Origin: Apostichopus japonicus
Lineage: Eukaryota > Echinodermata > Holothuroidea > Aspidochirotida > Stichopodidae
NCBI RefSeq assembly: GCF_037975245.1
Contig: NC_092564.1
Location: 2,125,984-2,189,983 of the forward strand
DNA: 64,000 bases
Direction: 5' to 3'
Position 1 is the first letter of the stretch. Each line of letters opens with the position of its first letter. A program made the position numbers and the translations under genes. A model generated the notes under the pieces. It saw nothing but the letters and a program-made list of their open reading frames with translations. It was not told where the DNA came from and searched no databases. Of this stretch, positions 24,201 through 30,430 are shown piece by piece.

Positions 24201-27200
24201 CCCCAGATGGCAGGAAACAGCCCTTCCCGAATGTTCATTCTGGTTCCCTGGCCTCTTGCTAACTTGAGAAACCTCATTCAATATCACTTTTAAACCCAAA
24301 AAACAAACGAGTTAAAATAGTACGTAATTCAATAATACATAATGTATTAAAATTAGCAAGGTACACAAGGGCGGCGGAAGCACTTTTAATCTGGGGGGGG
24401 GGGGCACCGACGTCAAAGGGCACTTTGCAGAAATTCGATTGGACTGATGCAGCCTGATATTTGAACCCTTTATAAATCTTATTGTATTATCTTATTTGCG
24501 TATACACATCACTCCATCAATGCCCCCCCCCGTCTTAGTAGTCTTACTTTTCAACTTCTGATACTTGTAGATACAAAGATAGGCCAGAAATGTCTTTGAT
24601 ACAACCATAGCCAGTAATGGAACGCCGATCGCGACAACAACAGGCAACAAAGTGCTGCAGCTCTATACATATAAAGTCTGTTAATCAACGATAGGCTTAT
24701 TTGACTGTGGAATGTTCTCAACTGAAATTTTATCTGTGTAAACGGGTTCTTAAGTAGATGTTTAAACAATGACAAGATCGTATCCTAGTCTTTTTCGGCG
24801 GGTAGAGTATTGAATGAAACGGCACGCGATATGAATGACAGCCTAGATGACAGAAGAATAGGTCACCTAATTTAGCCATAATCTTGCTACGTTCATTTCA
24901 ATAGTTTTTCCTGTCTAGACTCTTAAACTCGTCCAGCAAGCTTATGGATTTGAATTATGGGTGTTTTAATAAAAAAGATAACTTGGCCAAAAAAAGTGTA
25001 GGCCCGGGCCTACAGTGCTACATACTGGCTACGCCCCTGATAGTTCTAAATTAGGATTAGATCTCTTACTGAAATATCGCTGACCTAATAAGGTGATCAA
25101 GAGTACAAGTTTTATGTAGAAAAAGGGCACATTTTTAACCTGAGGAAAAGTGGGGGGGGCACTTGCCCCTGTGCCCCCCGGTTCCGCCGCCCTTGAAGGT
25201 ACATGTACAGAGTAGTCTTACTTTTCAACTTCTGATACTTGTAGATACAAAGATAGTCCAGAAATGTCTTTGATACAACTGTATAGCTAGTAAATGTTTA
25301 AGTTAGCCTAATAAGAGAAGGCGAGAGCTATCCGACGATTGCCATCTGATGCAAATTTCTCAAGTGTTTTCTCAACTGAAATATTATCTGCGTAAACGGG
25401 TTCTTAACTACATGTTAAAAAACTGACAAGATCGGATCCTATAGTCTTTTTCGGCGGGTAGAGTGTTGAATGAAACTATCGTGCTACATACTGGTTATGC
25501 CCTGATCATATGATATCACTATCAGCAGATTTTGTTCCCTGTTTAAATTCTTTTACATGTTCTTTTACATAATATATCAGAAAGACAAACATACTGCTCT
25601 TTTACAAGTTTTCCAGTGGGATGATTCTTGTTTATTGTCCAATGTCTGGACTTTAATACATTTGACGAACTTAACTGATGGACAATATAAACTTTCATAT
25701 TTTGTAATACAGCCAGATATGCAGTGGCCTAAAAACAAATATCGTTATCGCAGTGTATTAGCAGTGTAATAATTATTTAAAGGAAGTGCGTATCACGTAC
25801 GATTGCTACAGTAGCTTAGCTTCATAACATGCTGTTCGTGCAACAACTTAGGACGAATCATTGAACGAACGTTGTCGACGTTGTTGTGCATACAGTTCGT
25901 GACATTCCATAGAGTGCGGTTAGGTAGGCAATATGTATTTTATTACGCAGTGGCCAACTGTAGGCTTGTAATTGGCTATAAGCTAAATTTAGCTAATTGC
26001 ATCTGCCAAACTAAGTAAGTAGTTGAATCAGTAGGCGTGAATGTTACTACGATTACAATCGAGTTAACGGAGCTGACGAGTATTCAATATCAAAAGAGCA
26101 CTGACAAAATACCATGCTAAAAAAACGACAGTTTAAAAAAAAAAAATCGACACTGAAAGGGGGGGAGCGGTCGCTCCCCCTGCTCCCCCCCCTGGCTACG
26201 TCCCTGAATGACATCATGATGCGGTATTTACCCTCACCCTTTTGCAAAAAATGAAGCAAATGCAAATTTCATACAGAGCGAACCGTGTCTGTATCAAGCA
26301 TTATTGCATGTTTTGACCTCTCATCGCTTAATATGCATGATATCTAAGTTTCAGGGAGCATGCATGTATATATCCCTTTGAGGAATCTTTAACGGACACT
26401 TCTGGGCAAACTCATCTATACTTTCCCTAATTCACACGTAATCATACTAGCACATTTAGCAATGCAATGTTGCCCACCATCGGTTTGGCAGCTCTACACA
26501 AGTCTGGTCATCAACCAATCAGGAAGTTTCTTTGAGTTATAGGAAATCAAGTCTTCTTAAACTGAGGGTATGCTTTGAGTATCAGTAAAATTGTATCCAA
26601 GTCTCCTAAATGGTATCTGCTGGACACATACCTGTGATTCTTCCCAAAATTATATAAGAAAGGTAAAGTTGAAGGTTTACAGTGTTGTTCAAGGCCAAGG
26701 CCCTCTCACAAGACTTTACAACTTAATCCCTGGACATTGGTAACATACCCACCACACCAAAGTGTGCACAATTCAATCAATCTCTCCTGGGGCACCACTG
26801 TGCACCACATCCACGTGTCCCGGGGGACTTCCCATAGAGTGCAGCCACAAACCGAAGCACACAACTATGTTTACAAGTTACCTCGCATGTCCCCATTTAT
26901 ACACCAGGGTGAAGAGAGGCAATGGAGATAAAGTGCCTTGTCACTAGGACACAATGTAATGATCTGGCCAAGACTCGAACCTGCAATCCTTAGATCACAA
27001 GTCCACTGCCTTAACCGCTTCACCACAACGCCTCAAGAAGAGATCTTATGAAACATATTTTTACAACTAGCACATAGATTGAGATATAGATCACACGCAG
27101 TAGGACTTAGAGCTGAATCCACGGCTCTGTTAGTACTGATATGACAGAGACCTGCAAAAAGTCGCAAAATATTGTTTATTTTAGGAATAATACAGTGTAG

Positions 27201-27739
27201 GTATAGGCATAGGTGGGTAGGTAGGTACAATTGTGTTAAGTATCTATAGTTTTATCTGTTTGTACGTGGAATTATAAATGTGTACTTGTGCTACACAAGG
27301 TTTTCTATTTTTCAACAAGTTTTTAAACTAACTACGATCTAGTGTTGCATGTGTTATTTCTCATCCTTGTGCAGTCAGTAAATCTTTGAATTCATCAGAC
27401 CAGTGTGAATGTCAGCACTAGGTCATACAACTGTCAGATGGAGGCAGTGATTGCACTTGACAAGACACCCAATACAAAAAGTATTTTGATCTTCAAATAT
27501 GACTTTCTATGAGTTCTCTGAATTTTGTATTCAATATCTTATAGTTCTGGCATGCCGACCACATCATCCCAGTGTACAAGGGAGGAGGGCTCTGCTCACT
27601 GGAGAACTTCCGAACCCTCTGTGTCCTCTGCCATGCCAAAGTCACAGCTGAGCAAAGTCATGAGAGGAAGGAAACCAGAGCAGATGAAGCCAATCGTAAG
27701 GCCGGACTCAGGGATATCAGAAAGTTCTTAACAAGATAA
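33..27739 (+). CDS. ZRANB3: ZRANB3, DNA annealing helicase and HNH endonuclease (5' end missing)
   Basis: ZRANB3 is a SNF2-family enzyme recruited by PCNA to stalled replication forks, where it rewinds DNA, reverses forks and nicks DNA through an HNH domain. Eighteen exons join in frame: 33-211, 1654-1885, 2613-2731, 3285-3357, 4164-4235, 5468-5599, 8324-8509, 9244-9315, 11819-11998, 13078-13236, 13852-15810, 16414-16544, 17111-17237, 18931-19200, 20081-20203, 21080-21186, 23747-23852 and 27545-27739 (4422 nt, 1473 residues plus stop). All introns are GT-AG with matching phases. Visible order: motif I MGLGKT, motif II VDESH, motif III SGTPAL, motif [14 protein letters not shown]-like site, two NZF fingers, HNH with CxxC pairs and an ADHIIPV...LCH core. 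The protein starts mid-ATPase, so roughly 60 residues are missing on the left. It is longer than human ZRANB3 (1079 residues), mainly because of the 653-codon central exon. Orthology is very likely; exon edges come from reading splice signals and protein continuity. Confidence 0.95.
698..1580. repeat. Six degenerate units (140-175 bp) rich in nuclear-receptor half-sites
   Basis: Six copies anchored on CTTGTAAACACGATATCTCA (near 701, 844, 1020, 1174, 1318, 1457), each followed by GTAGAAGTACCACATT and GGTCAAAGGTCATTTGGGG. The copy at 799-811 contains a perfect direct repeat of AGGTCA with one-base spacing. It sits in a ZRANB3 intron; the rest of that intron (212-697, 1581-1653) shows nothing else. 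Confidence 0.85.
1654..1885 (+). CDS. ZRANB3: ZRANB3 exon: SNF2 motifs II and III
   Basis: Starts on the third base of a Ser codon shared with the previous exon. It carries LVGYGLM, the DEAH-box variant [12 protein letters not shown] (motif II) and [14 protein letters not shown] (motif III). It ends on GAA before GTAAGA, phase 0. Confidence 0.95.
1886..2612. other. ZRANB3 intron, nothing notable
   Basis: AT-rich intron with a short GT- and G-rich patch around 2140-2165. I see no gene, RNA or clear mobile element. Confidence 0.6.
2613..2731 (+). CDS. ZRANB3: ZRANB3 exon: SNF2 N-terminal lobe end
   Basis: Encodes [16 protein letters not shown]...[15 protein letters not shown]. This aligns with the LFMQIEALFP...YAKRYCNA segment of vertebrate ZRANB3. 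It follows a pyrimidine-rich acceptor (acttttcttcag) and ends with a split TC before GTGAGT. Confidence 0.9.
2732..3284. other. ZRANB3 intron, nothing notable
   Basis: A G-rich patch near 2985-3045 and a (GGTTT) run at 3075. No other structure seen. Confidence 0.6.
3285..3357 (+). CDS. ZRANB3: ZRANB3 exon: MIRR linker
   Basis: A 73-nt exon completing the split Ser codon, then [12 protein letters not shown] and VMIRREKKE. This is the NLNELH...IMIRR segment that precedes the LPPK motif in the family. It ends in phase 0 before GTATGA. Confidence 0.9.
3358..4163. other. ZRANB3 intron, nothing notable
   Basis: Unique-looking AT-rich intron. I see no repeat, RNA gene or coding exon. Confidence 0.6.
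4164..4235 (+). CDS. ZRANB3: ZRANB3 exon: VLTELPPK segment
   Basis: A 72-nt phase-0 exon encoding [20 protein letters not shown], the conserved LPPK segment between the two RecA lobes. It is flanked by ...atgaag and GTAAGT. Confidence 0.9.
4731..5366. repeat. Minisatellite with about 45-60 bp units, 14 copies, higher-order
   Basis: Fourteen copies of a unit built on CTAGAACCCACTTATCTCAG and TAGTGTCATCACTAGTCT. Three groups of four subunits form a higher-order repeat of roughly 140-185 bp, marked by TCTCAGGTTTAATG near 4855, 5036 and 5177. It lies in a ZRANB3 intron. Confidence 0.9.
5468..5599 (+). CDS. ZRANB3: ZRANB3 exon: inter-lobe helical segment
   Basis: A 132-nt phase-0 exon with [16 protein letters not shown] and [16 protein letters not shown]. 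It corresponds to the variable helical region ending in the conserved ...QTAIAKAG stretch of the family. Confidence 0.85.
5600..6994. other. ZRANB3 intron, left part
   Basis: No gene or clear mobile element. A short duplication of AAGCTTCAGCGCATGTAGAA occurs at about 6767-6805. Confidence 0.5.
6995..7258. mobile_element. MITE-like inverted-repeat element, 264 bp
   Basis: Perfect 24-bp terminal inverted repeats at 6995-7018 and 7235-7258 (outer end CTTTCTACTTTAATGTGG). A second perfect inverted repeat of 19 bp, AATCGGTTTTGTTACCGAT, lies at 7017-7035 and 7067-7085. There is no coding capacity. I find no convincing target-site duplication, so the superfamily is unknown. Confidence 0.75.
7447..7790. 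repeat. 62-66 bp minisatellite, 5 copies
   Basis: Five units containing GTTCAGTCACCTTGATTGAT, GATATCAATTGATAGTCC and TTGTTGTCTG, separated by small indels. Confidence 0.92.
8324..8509 (+). CDS. ZRANB3: ZRANB3 exon: helicase C lobe, motif IV
   Basis: Encodes [13 protein letters not shown] (motif IV) and [14 protein letters not shown] (the RIDG region) at the start of the helicase C lobe. Compared with the human protein there is a short charged insertion ([10 protein letters not shown]) before YIRIDG. Ends in phase 0 before GTATGT. Confidence 0.95.
8525..8695 (+). mobile_element. Truncated tRNA-derived SINE, family B
   Basis: Homologous to the reverse complement of 26685-26815: GTGGTGCACAGTGGTGCCCC, AGGAGAGATTGATTGAAT and GTGAGAGGGCCTTGGCC are shared. 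Only the 3' body is present and the tRNA-like head is missing, as expected for a 5'-truncated insertion. It starts just inside a ZRANB3 intron. Confidence 0.75.
9244..9315 (+). CDS. ZRANB3: ZRANB3 exon: motif V start
   Basis: A 72-nt phase-0 exon encoding [20 protein letters not shown] and then AAGT. It matches the FQKDP...ILSIQAAGQ segment. The usual Gln residues read Met and Thr here (SIMAAGT), a change in motif V worth checking. Confidence 0.92.
9358..9909. repeat. Tandem duplication, two copies of about 275 bp
   Basis: 9358-9629 and 9630-9909 are diverged direct copies, sharing TTCTATAGAATATTCTAAGC, TGCATATA.TGTAGGCTGGTT and AGTGCCCCTCTGCAGGCTTA. Several indels separate them, so the event is not recent. 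Confidence 0.9.
10008..11035. repeat. Cluster of eight TTG-T9-ACCCC motifs on both strands
   Basis: TTGTTTTTTTTTACCCC or its complement occurs near 10008, 10035, 10364, 10398, 10795, 10819, 10853 and 11017, with T runs of 9 or 10. Spacing and orientation vary and flanks differ, so this is not a tandem repeat. No gene is seen in 9910-11818 of this intron. Confidence 0.8.
11819..11998 (+). CDS. ZRANB3: ZRANB3 exon: motifs V and VI
   Basis: Encodes [17 protein letters not shown], then the arginine-finger motif [13 protein letters not shown], and [21 protein letters not shown]. All match the end of the SNF2 ATPase core. 60 codons, phase 0 at both ends. Confidence 0.96.
11999..13077. other. ZRANB3 intron, nothing notable
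   Basis: Very AT-rich with TTTTAAGCTGTAAT-like short direct repeats at 12350-12390. No gene or mobile element recognised. Confidence 0.6.
13078..13236 (+). CDS. ZRANB3: ZRANB3 exon: post-ATPase acidic linker
   Basis: Encodes [20 protein letters not shown] followed by an acidic tail ([15 protein letters not shown]). It aligns with the VTGSTLNGRKEKIQAEE segment after the helicase core. Phase 0, 53 codons. Confidence 0.9.
13466..13625. repeat. Pyrimidine-rich (CCTCATCCTCCGGCC) low-complexity repeat
   Basis: A strand-asymmetric CT-rich repeat built on CCTCATCCTC with interspersed CCGGCC. It gives spurious Pro- or Ser-rich and Arg-Met-Gly open frames on both strands. Confidence 0.92.
13852..15810 (+). 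CDS. ZRANB3: ZRANB3 long central exon with PIP-like site and two NZF fingers
   Basis: A 653-codon phase-0 exon, low in complexity and rich in Ser, Asp, Glu and Lys, so mostly disordered. It opens with the PCNA-binding region [14 protein letters not shown], carries two RanBP2-type zinc fingers (14497-14556 and 15346-15411), and ends on [20 protein letters not shown], the conserved LMFCASRNTDRIHIY block of the family. The open frame runs on past the exon to 15885, but the donor at 15811 (GTAAGT) joins the next exon in frame. The linker is far longer than in vertebrates. Confidence 0.93.
13861..13884 (+). other. ZRANB3: PIP-like PCNA-binding motif (degenerate)
   Basis: Encodes S-K-D-I-R-S-F-M at the position of the human PIP box Q-H-D-I-R-S-F-F. 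The core DIRSF is kept, but the leading Gln is Ser and the second aromatic residue is Met. Confidence 0.7.
13954..13983 (+). other. ZRANB3: Candidate SUMO-interaction motif
   Basis: Encodes [10 protein letters not shown]: a run of hydrophobic residues followed directly by acidic and Ser residues, the classic layout of a SUMO-interaction motif. Prediction from sequence pattern only. Confidence 0.4.
14497..14556 (+). other. ZRANB3: NZF (RanBP2-type) zinc finger 1
   Basis: Encodes [21 protein letters not shown]-x-C-x2-C-x3-N-x6-C-x2-C, the exact RanBP2/NZF pattern. In ZRANB3 this finger binds K63-linked ubiquitin chains (as on PCNA). TFLN carries the Thr-Phe typical of ubiquitin-binding NZFs. 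Confidence 0.93.
15346..15411 (+). other. ZRANB3: Second NZF-like zinc finger, not present in human ZRANB3
   Basis: Encodes W-T-C-x4-C-Q-F-V-N-x6-C-E-N-C, which fits the RanBP2 consensus with a C-x4-C first knuckle. It sits in the same exon about 280 residues after the first finger. The Thr-Phe pair of the first finger is Gln-Phe here, so ubiquitin binding is uncertain. Confidence 0.8.
15811..16413. other. ZRANB3 intron with G runs
   Basis: Holds a run of 14 G's near 16000 and GGGGAGGGGGGGAGGGG at about 16313. No gene or mobile element seen. Confidence 0.6.
16414..16544 (+). CDS. ZRANB3: ZRANB3 exon: conserved spacer
   Basis: Encodes [15 protein letters not shown] and [10 protein letters not shown], matching FIPLDIKLDLWEDLP...LILRFVREW of the human protein. 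It ends with a split AG before GTGAGT. Confidence 0.93.
16545..17110. other. ZRANB3 intron, nothing notable
   Basis: Unique-looking AT-rich intron; short open frames here have no splice or codon support. Confidence 0.6.
17111..17237 (+). CDS. ZRANB3: ZRANB3 exon: LRKSG segment
   Basis: Encodes [20 protein letters not shown] and STKRFLTK, matching SLTAMKQRIIRKSGQLFCSP...TKRYITK. It ends in phase 0 on ACTAAG before GTATTG. The last exon bases and the donor are also the first bases of the minisatellite that follows. Confidence 0.92.
17231..18556. repeat. 110-114 bp minisatellite, 12 copies, starting at an exon-intron junction
   Basis: Twelve head-to-tail units (anchor TTGTTTGCAG at 17241, 17355, 17469, 17579, 17689 and onward), 110 or 114 bp long according to a 4-bp TTTC indel. 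The first unit begins with the last bases of the preceding exon (ACTAAG|GTA). Each unit has a strong acceptor (pyrimidine tract ending TTGCCACAG) and, 36 nt further, a donor-like ACTAAG|GTAGG. So each unit looks like a microexon cassette. In the copies the microexon reads into TAA, except in the copy at 18076-18111. The last copy has lost its donor. Confidence 0.95.
18076..18111 (+). other. Potential in-frame 36-nt cassette exon in the minisatellite
   Basis: In this copy the usual ATGTAA reads ATGTTA, so the 36-nt segment between the CACAG acceptor and the GTAGG donor is open and encodes [12 protein letters not shown]. The flanking exons are both phase 0, so inclusion would add 12 residues. 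Purely a prediction from splice signals. Confidence 0.3.
18931..19200 (+). CDS. ZRANB3: ZRANB3 exon: VGGSVR segment and basic linker
   Basis: Encodes [20 protein letters not shown], matching EDVAVASMDKVKNVGGHVRL, then a Lys-rich linker with KKRKE and PKKKIR, which look like nuclear localisation signals, and MSKFGFVQ. Phase 0, 90 codons. An internal GTAAG at 19076 could be an alternative donor, but the longer form preserves the KGYLQ-like end. Confidence 0.9.
19201..20080. other. ZRANB3 intron, nothing notable
   Basis: AT-rich intron with a small duplication (AGAGAACAATTCAGAGAACA) near 19558. No gene or mobile element recognised. Confidence 0.6.
20081..20203 (+). CDS. ZRANB3: ZRANB3 exon: HNH zinc-binding part 1
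   Basis: Encodes [34 protein letters not shown]. The C-x2-C and C-x3-C pairs align with PLCLRC...FCSLKC upstream of the HNH core. Phase 0, 41 codons. Confidence 0.94.
20330..20715. repeat. Degenerate tandem repeat (TTTTGACTGGTTGCCA...)
   Basis: Three to four imperfect copies of a unit of about 110-120 bp built from short related words: CATTTTGACTGGTTGCCA, ACCATATTGACTGGTTACTA and GGATTTGTAGACATTTTGAC. Confidence 0.8.
21080..21186 (+). CDS. ZRANB3: ZRANB3 exon: HNH part 2 (source of the 79-bp array)
   Basis: Encodes [20 protein letters not shown] and [15 protein letters not shown], matching FETEHGVCQLCNVNAQELF of the family. It ends with a split AG before GTAAGG. In-frame TAA follows at once, so this donor must be used. 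Bases from 21116 onward, with the donor, are the repeat unit of the array that fills the next intron. Confidence 0.95.
21116..23402. repeat. 79-bp exon-derived minisatellite, 29 copies, each with a splice donor
   Basis: The first copy is the 3' two-thirds of a ZRANB3 HNH exon with its 5' splice site. Twenty-eight further copies follow head to tail and fill most of the 2.56-kb intron. Every copy keeps the sequence coding for [10 protein letters not shown] (or a close variant) and the end AATATTAG|GTAAGG. A minority read GTTAGG or GTAAAGG, and the last reads ATTAAGTAAG. The unit length is 79 nt, not a multiple of three, so the frame shifts at each copy. Confidence 0.97.
23747..23852 (+). CDS. 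ZRANB3: ZRANB3 exon: HNH part 3
   Basis: Completes the split Arg codon, then encodes [20 protein letters not shown] and [13 protein letters not shown], matching DAPKSQRKNLLYATWTSKLP...LNEMIRNPGEGH. Phase 0 at the end, GTTAGT donor. Confidence 0.94.
24057..26206. mobile_element. hAT-like non-autonomous transposon, outer composite (2150 bp)
   Basis: Termini CAGTGACGTAGCCAG and, inverted, CAGGGACGTAGCCAG (one mismatch), flanked by a perfect 8-bp target duplication AATGACAT (24049-24056 and 26207-26214). These termini and the 8-bp duplication are typical of hAT elements. No transposase frame is seen. It contains the element at 24366-25195, the hairpin core (minus orientation, about 24129-24231) and a diverged internal duplication (24533-25035 versus 25213-25510). 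It lies in the last ZRANB3 intron. Confidence 0.88.
24366..25195 (+). mobile_element. hAT-like non-autonomous transposon nested in the 24057 element (830 bp)
   Basis: Perfect 14-bp terminal inverted repeats CAAGGGCGGCGGAA with a perfect 8-bp duplication AAGGTACA (24358-24365 and 25196-25203). Poly-G or poly-C tracts sit just inside both ends. The same family as 47182-47844, in opposite orientation. An internal CTGGCTACGCCCCTG near 25030 is the end of another hAT-type terminus, so the element is itself a mosaic. Confidence 0.9.
26207..26679. other. Last ZRANB3 intron between transposon and SINE, nothing notable
   Basis: Unique-looking sequence; no gene, repeat or RNA recognised. The same holds for 27035-27544 up to the last exon. 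Confidence 0.5.
26680..27034 (-). mobile_element. tRNA-derived SINE, family B, full-length copy
   Basis: On the minus strand it begins near 27034 with a tRNA-like head (TGGTGAAGCGGTTAAGG as box A, GGTTCGAGTC at 26972-26981 as a canonical box B), followed by a body shared with 8525-8695. No coding capacity. Confidence 0.8.
27545..27739 (+). CDS. ZRANB3: ZRANB3 last exon: HNH catalytic core and APIM-like tail
   Basis: Encodes [15 protein letters not shown], the DH of the HNH nuclease, then [14 protein letters not shown] with the Asn and His of the core and a C-x2-C, and a charged tail ending KFLTR and TAA at 27737. Human ends ITRFLVKK, where RFLVK is the APIM PCNA-binding motif. The tail here is nearly the same but has Thr at the fourth position. 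Confidence 0.96.
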   Translation, partial: FWHADHIIPVYKGGGLCSLENFRTLCVLCHAKVTAEQSHERKETRADEANRKAGLRDIRKFLTR

Positions 27740-27963
27740 CAGAAAGTGTAAAATCAGTCAAGAGATCATCCTTAAGTATCAGGAGTGATGTGCCGTCCTG
27801 TAAAATGGATACAGTACAATAGGTATCATGCTTATCACAGGTACATGAAACACAGCAGTAGGAGTGAACAGGGAGATGGCTTAATTTATACTCTAGAATT
27901 TTAAGCCTACTCGAACTAGCACAGTAGTCATTATCATAAGGTCCCGAGTCAATATAAGGTCGA

Positions 27964-28176
27964 TCATAAGGTCCCAGAGTCAATAATAAGGTCCCCAAGT
28001 TCGAGTCACTCCAAGATTAATGTATGTCGTCCAGTTACAGAGTTGTTGACAATTGACAATTCATAATCATGGACTTTAAAATAATCTAAGAGACTGGCTT
28101 TGATCAGCTTGCGGCTTTGATAAGCCAATGAAGGCTTCTTCGTGAGTTCCTGCTTGCAGGAGGATCTAAAAATACG
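27964..28176 (+). mobile_element. tRNA-derived SINE, family A, copy with damaged head, in the ZRANB3 3' region
   Basis: Shares box B (TTCGAGTCACTCC), TTACAGAGTTGTTGACAATT, AATCATGGAC, GCGGCTTTGATAAGCCAATG and TTCCTGCTTGCAGGAGGATC with the copy at 37021. The tRNA head is replaced by repeats of CATAAGGTCCC. It starts about 225 bp after the ZRANB3 stop codon, so it is probably in the 3' UTR. Confidence 0.8.
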
Positions 28177-28998
28177 ATACAATTTGAAATTATTTTTTTT
28201 TCTCCGAAATGCTCTTTAACATGTAACTTAATGGTGAGGGGAGGGGGGGGGGGGCAAAGCAGAAGATGGGTGAAGTCAAAGGGGTTTCTTTTCATTATGT
28301 ATTTTCAAATATATGTGATATCTTTTGTTTCGTATTACCATACATGATAAAAGATACATTTCAATGCACCATGAAGTCAGGGGTGGGGAGGCAGTTCAAA
28401 CCCAGAGGACAATTAAGGCCCTAGACACCCCTCCCCCCCCCCATCCCCAACCCTATTTGAAATCTTCATTTTCTTCCGTTTATTATGGAAATGAGAATAC
28501 ATTCTTCTTTTATTCCACATTCCCCCAGGCCCCTTATTGAACTCAGGCCCATGTGACTATTCCCTCTGACCCCAACTACCCCCATCCTCCCCCTTTTTTC
28601 AGACTGACAGGAAGTATAGGTGTGCTGTAATATGAGCTTGGAATTTGATCTTGAGGCTTAGGAAGTATGTCATTGAAGGACACTGGGACATTAATGTTAC
28701 TTTCACACATACTTCATAACTCTTTTGACAGAGTTTTGGTCAACCTCGTTGCTATCAAAGGAATTAATGCCAATTTCTTGCTTTCTTCACCAGTTTGCAT
28801 TAAGCATGTGGACTGCAGTTTATGAAACAACATATTTTCTCTAAAAGTGATATCATTTGTGACAACTTGCAAATAAGGAGGTATTTTTGTACAGGATGCA
28901 CATGCTATCATGAATAGTAGAATCTTTTATACCCTGATAGATTGCCACTATATATGGTTTAGTTAAGGGGAGGGTCAAAGTTTGACACAAGAGATATG

Positions 28999-29004
28999 AA
29001 TAAA
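28999..29004 (+). terminator. Candidate ZRANB3 poly(A) signal
   Basis: AATAAA about 1.26 kb after the stop codon, followed within 20-50 nt by a T- and GT-rich stretch (ATTTGTTTTCTCTTTTGTTT). It is the first canonical hexamer I see after the stop; its use is unproven. Confidence 0.4.
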
Positions 29005-29934
29005 GTAGTTTTCATGTACATGATTTGTTTTCTCTTTTGTTTTTTATTTTGACAATATTACAAAAACAAACATAACGTCATACCTAACAGAACCCACCGT
29101 GCATTGCATCAACCCACGATATTACATTTAATAAATTTATGATGCACTTAAAGAAAATAAAAATTATATAATGTACAGCACCTTTAAATCCTTTAAAGGT
29201 GATTTCAAATGCCTTCTAACAGATTCAAACATTATTTTGGAAAACGAAGCAAAAACTGTCCTACTCTTCATTATGTTCCAAAATTGCCATGTAACATTCA
29301 AACATTATTACTACTTTAATAACATATTTTTGGGATTTTTCGCTTTCACATTTTCATTCCCGGGACTTTTGTCATTACACACACGTAACTGTGTTTAACA
29401 GAAGTAGTGTTATGTAATACTTGATCATTATAAATTACAGATCAAGGAATTTTGTTCCATGTGAGTGCCAGACCCCTCTCCCCCCCCCCCCCCAAAGATC
29501 AGCTTTATGTTAAATATCAATGACTGAGTAGAACGAATTAACATTGGCCAAGAAATACTGTTAGAGATACTGCAGGTGGGTTTCTTATCATGTTGGCAAG
29601 TATGCTGGTGTTAGCAGCTAATATGGCATTCGGACAACATAAAATAGAACAGACTATACACACTGCCAGTGCACTTAAAATTCTACATGTGACAATGATA
29701 AACTAATAAAATGTATATTTTAGACAGATGTGTAACTTAAGTCTCATAACAATACGACGATATATAATGGTACATTTAATAACCCACTTAAGCCTCCTCC
29801 TGCTCCTTCCTTGCAAATTCCTTGTTGGTCCAGCAAAATACAATTAAATGTGAGTCGCATCACATCCTTGGCATGCCAACCAATTTACTCAACAACTTTT
29901 GACTCAATATATGCTAGTTTCAACAACTACTGCA
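29005..29934. other. Spacer between convergent genes, left part
   Basis: AT-rich, with a poly-C run near 29480. No gene or known element recognised. Confidence 0.5.
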
Positions 29935-30430
29935 AACCTATCAATGTACCCATCATGTACCTATCAATGTAACTCATGCACCCATCAATGTCAGTCATGT
30001 ACCCATCAATGTAACTCATGCACCCATCAATGTCAGTCATGTACTGTACCCATCAAAGAACCCATCAATGTACCTCATGCACCCATCAATGTACCCATCA
30101 ATGTTAGTCATGTACCCATCAATGTACCCATCAATGTAACTCATGCACCCATCAATGTACCCATCAATGTAAGTCATGTACCCATCAATGTACCCATCAA
30201 TGTAACTCATGCACCCATCAATGTAACCATCAATGTAAGTCATGTACTGTACCCATCAATGTACCCATCAATGTAACTCATGCACCCATCAATGTTAGTC
30301 ATGTACCCATCAATGTACCCATCAATGTAACTCATGCACCCATCAATGTACCCATCAATGTCAGTTATGTACCCATCAATGAACCCACCAATGTAACTCA
30401 TGCACCCATCAAAGTGAGTCATGTACAATG
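29935..30430. repeat. Minisatellite based on TACCCATCAATG (12 bp)
   Basis: Dozens of 12-bp words (ACCCATCAATGT) interspersed with AACTCATGC and AGTCATGT, giving a period near 36 bp. It produces spurious PINV-type and GYID-type repeat frames. Confidence 0.95.

Noticed and set aside
29899-30428. PINV-type and GYID-type repeat proteins
   Set aside because: They are translations of the 12-bp ACCCATCAATGT minisatellite and carry no start context, splice sites or flanking coding sequence.
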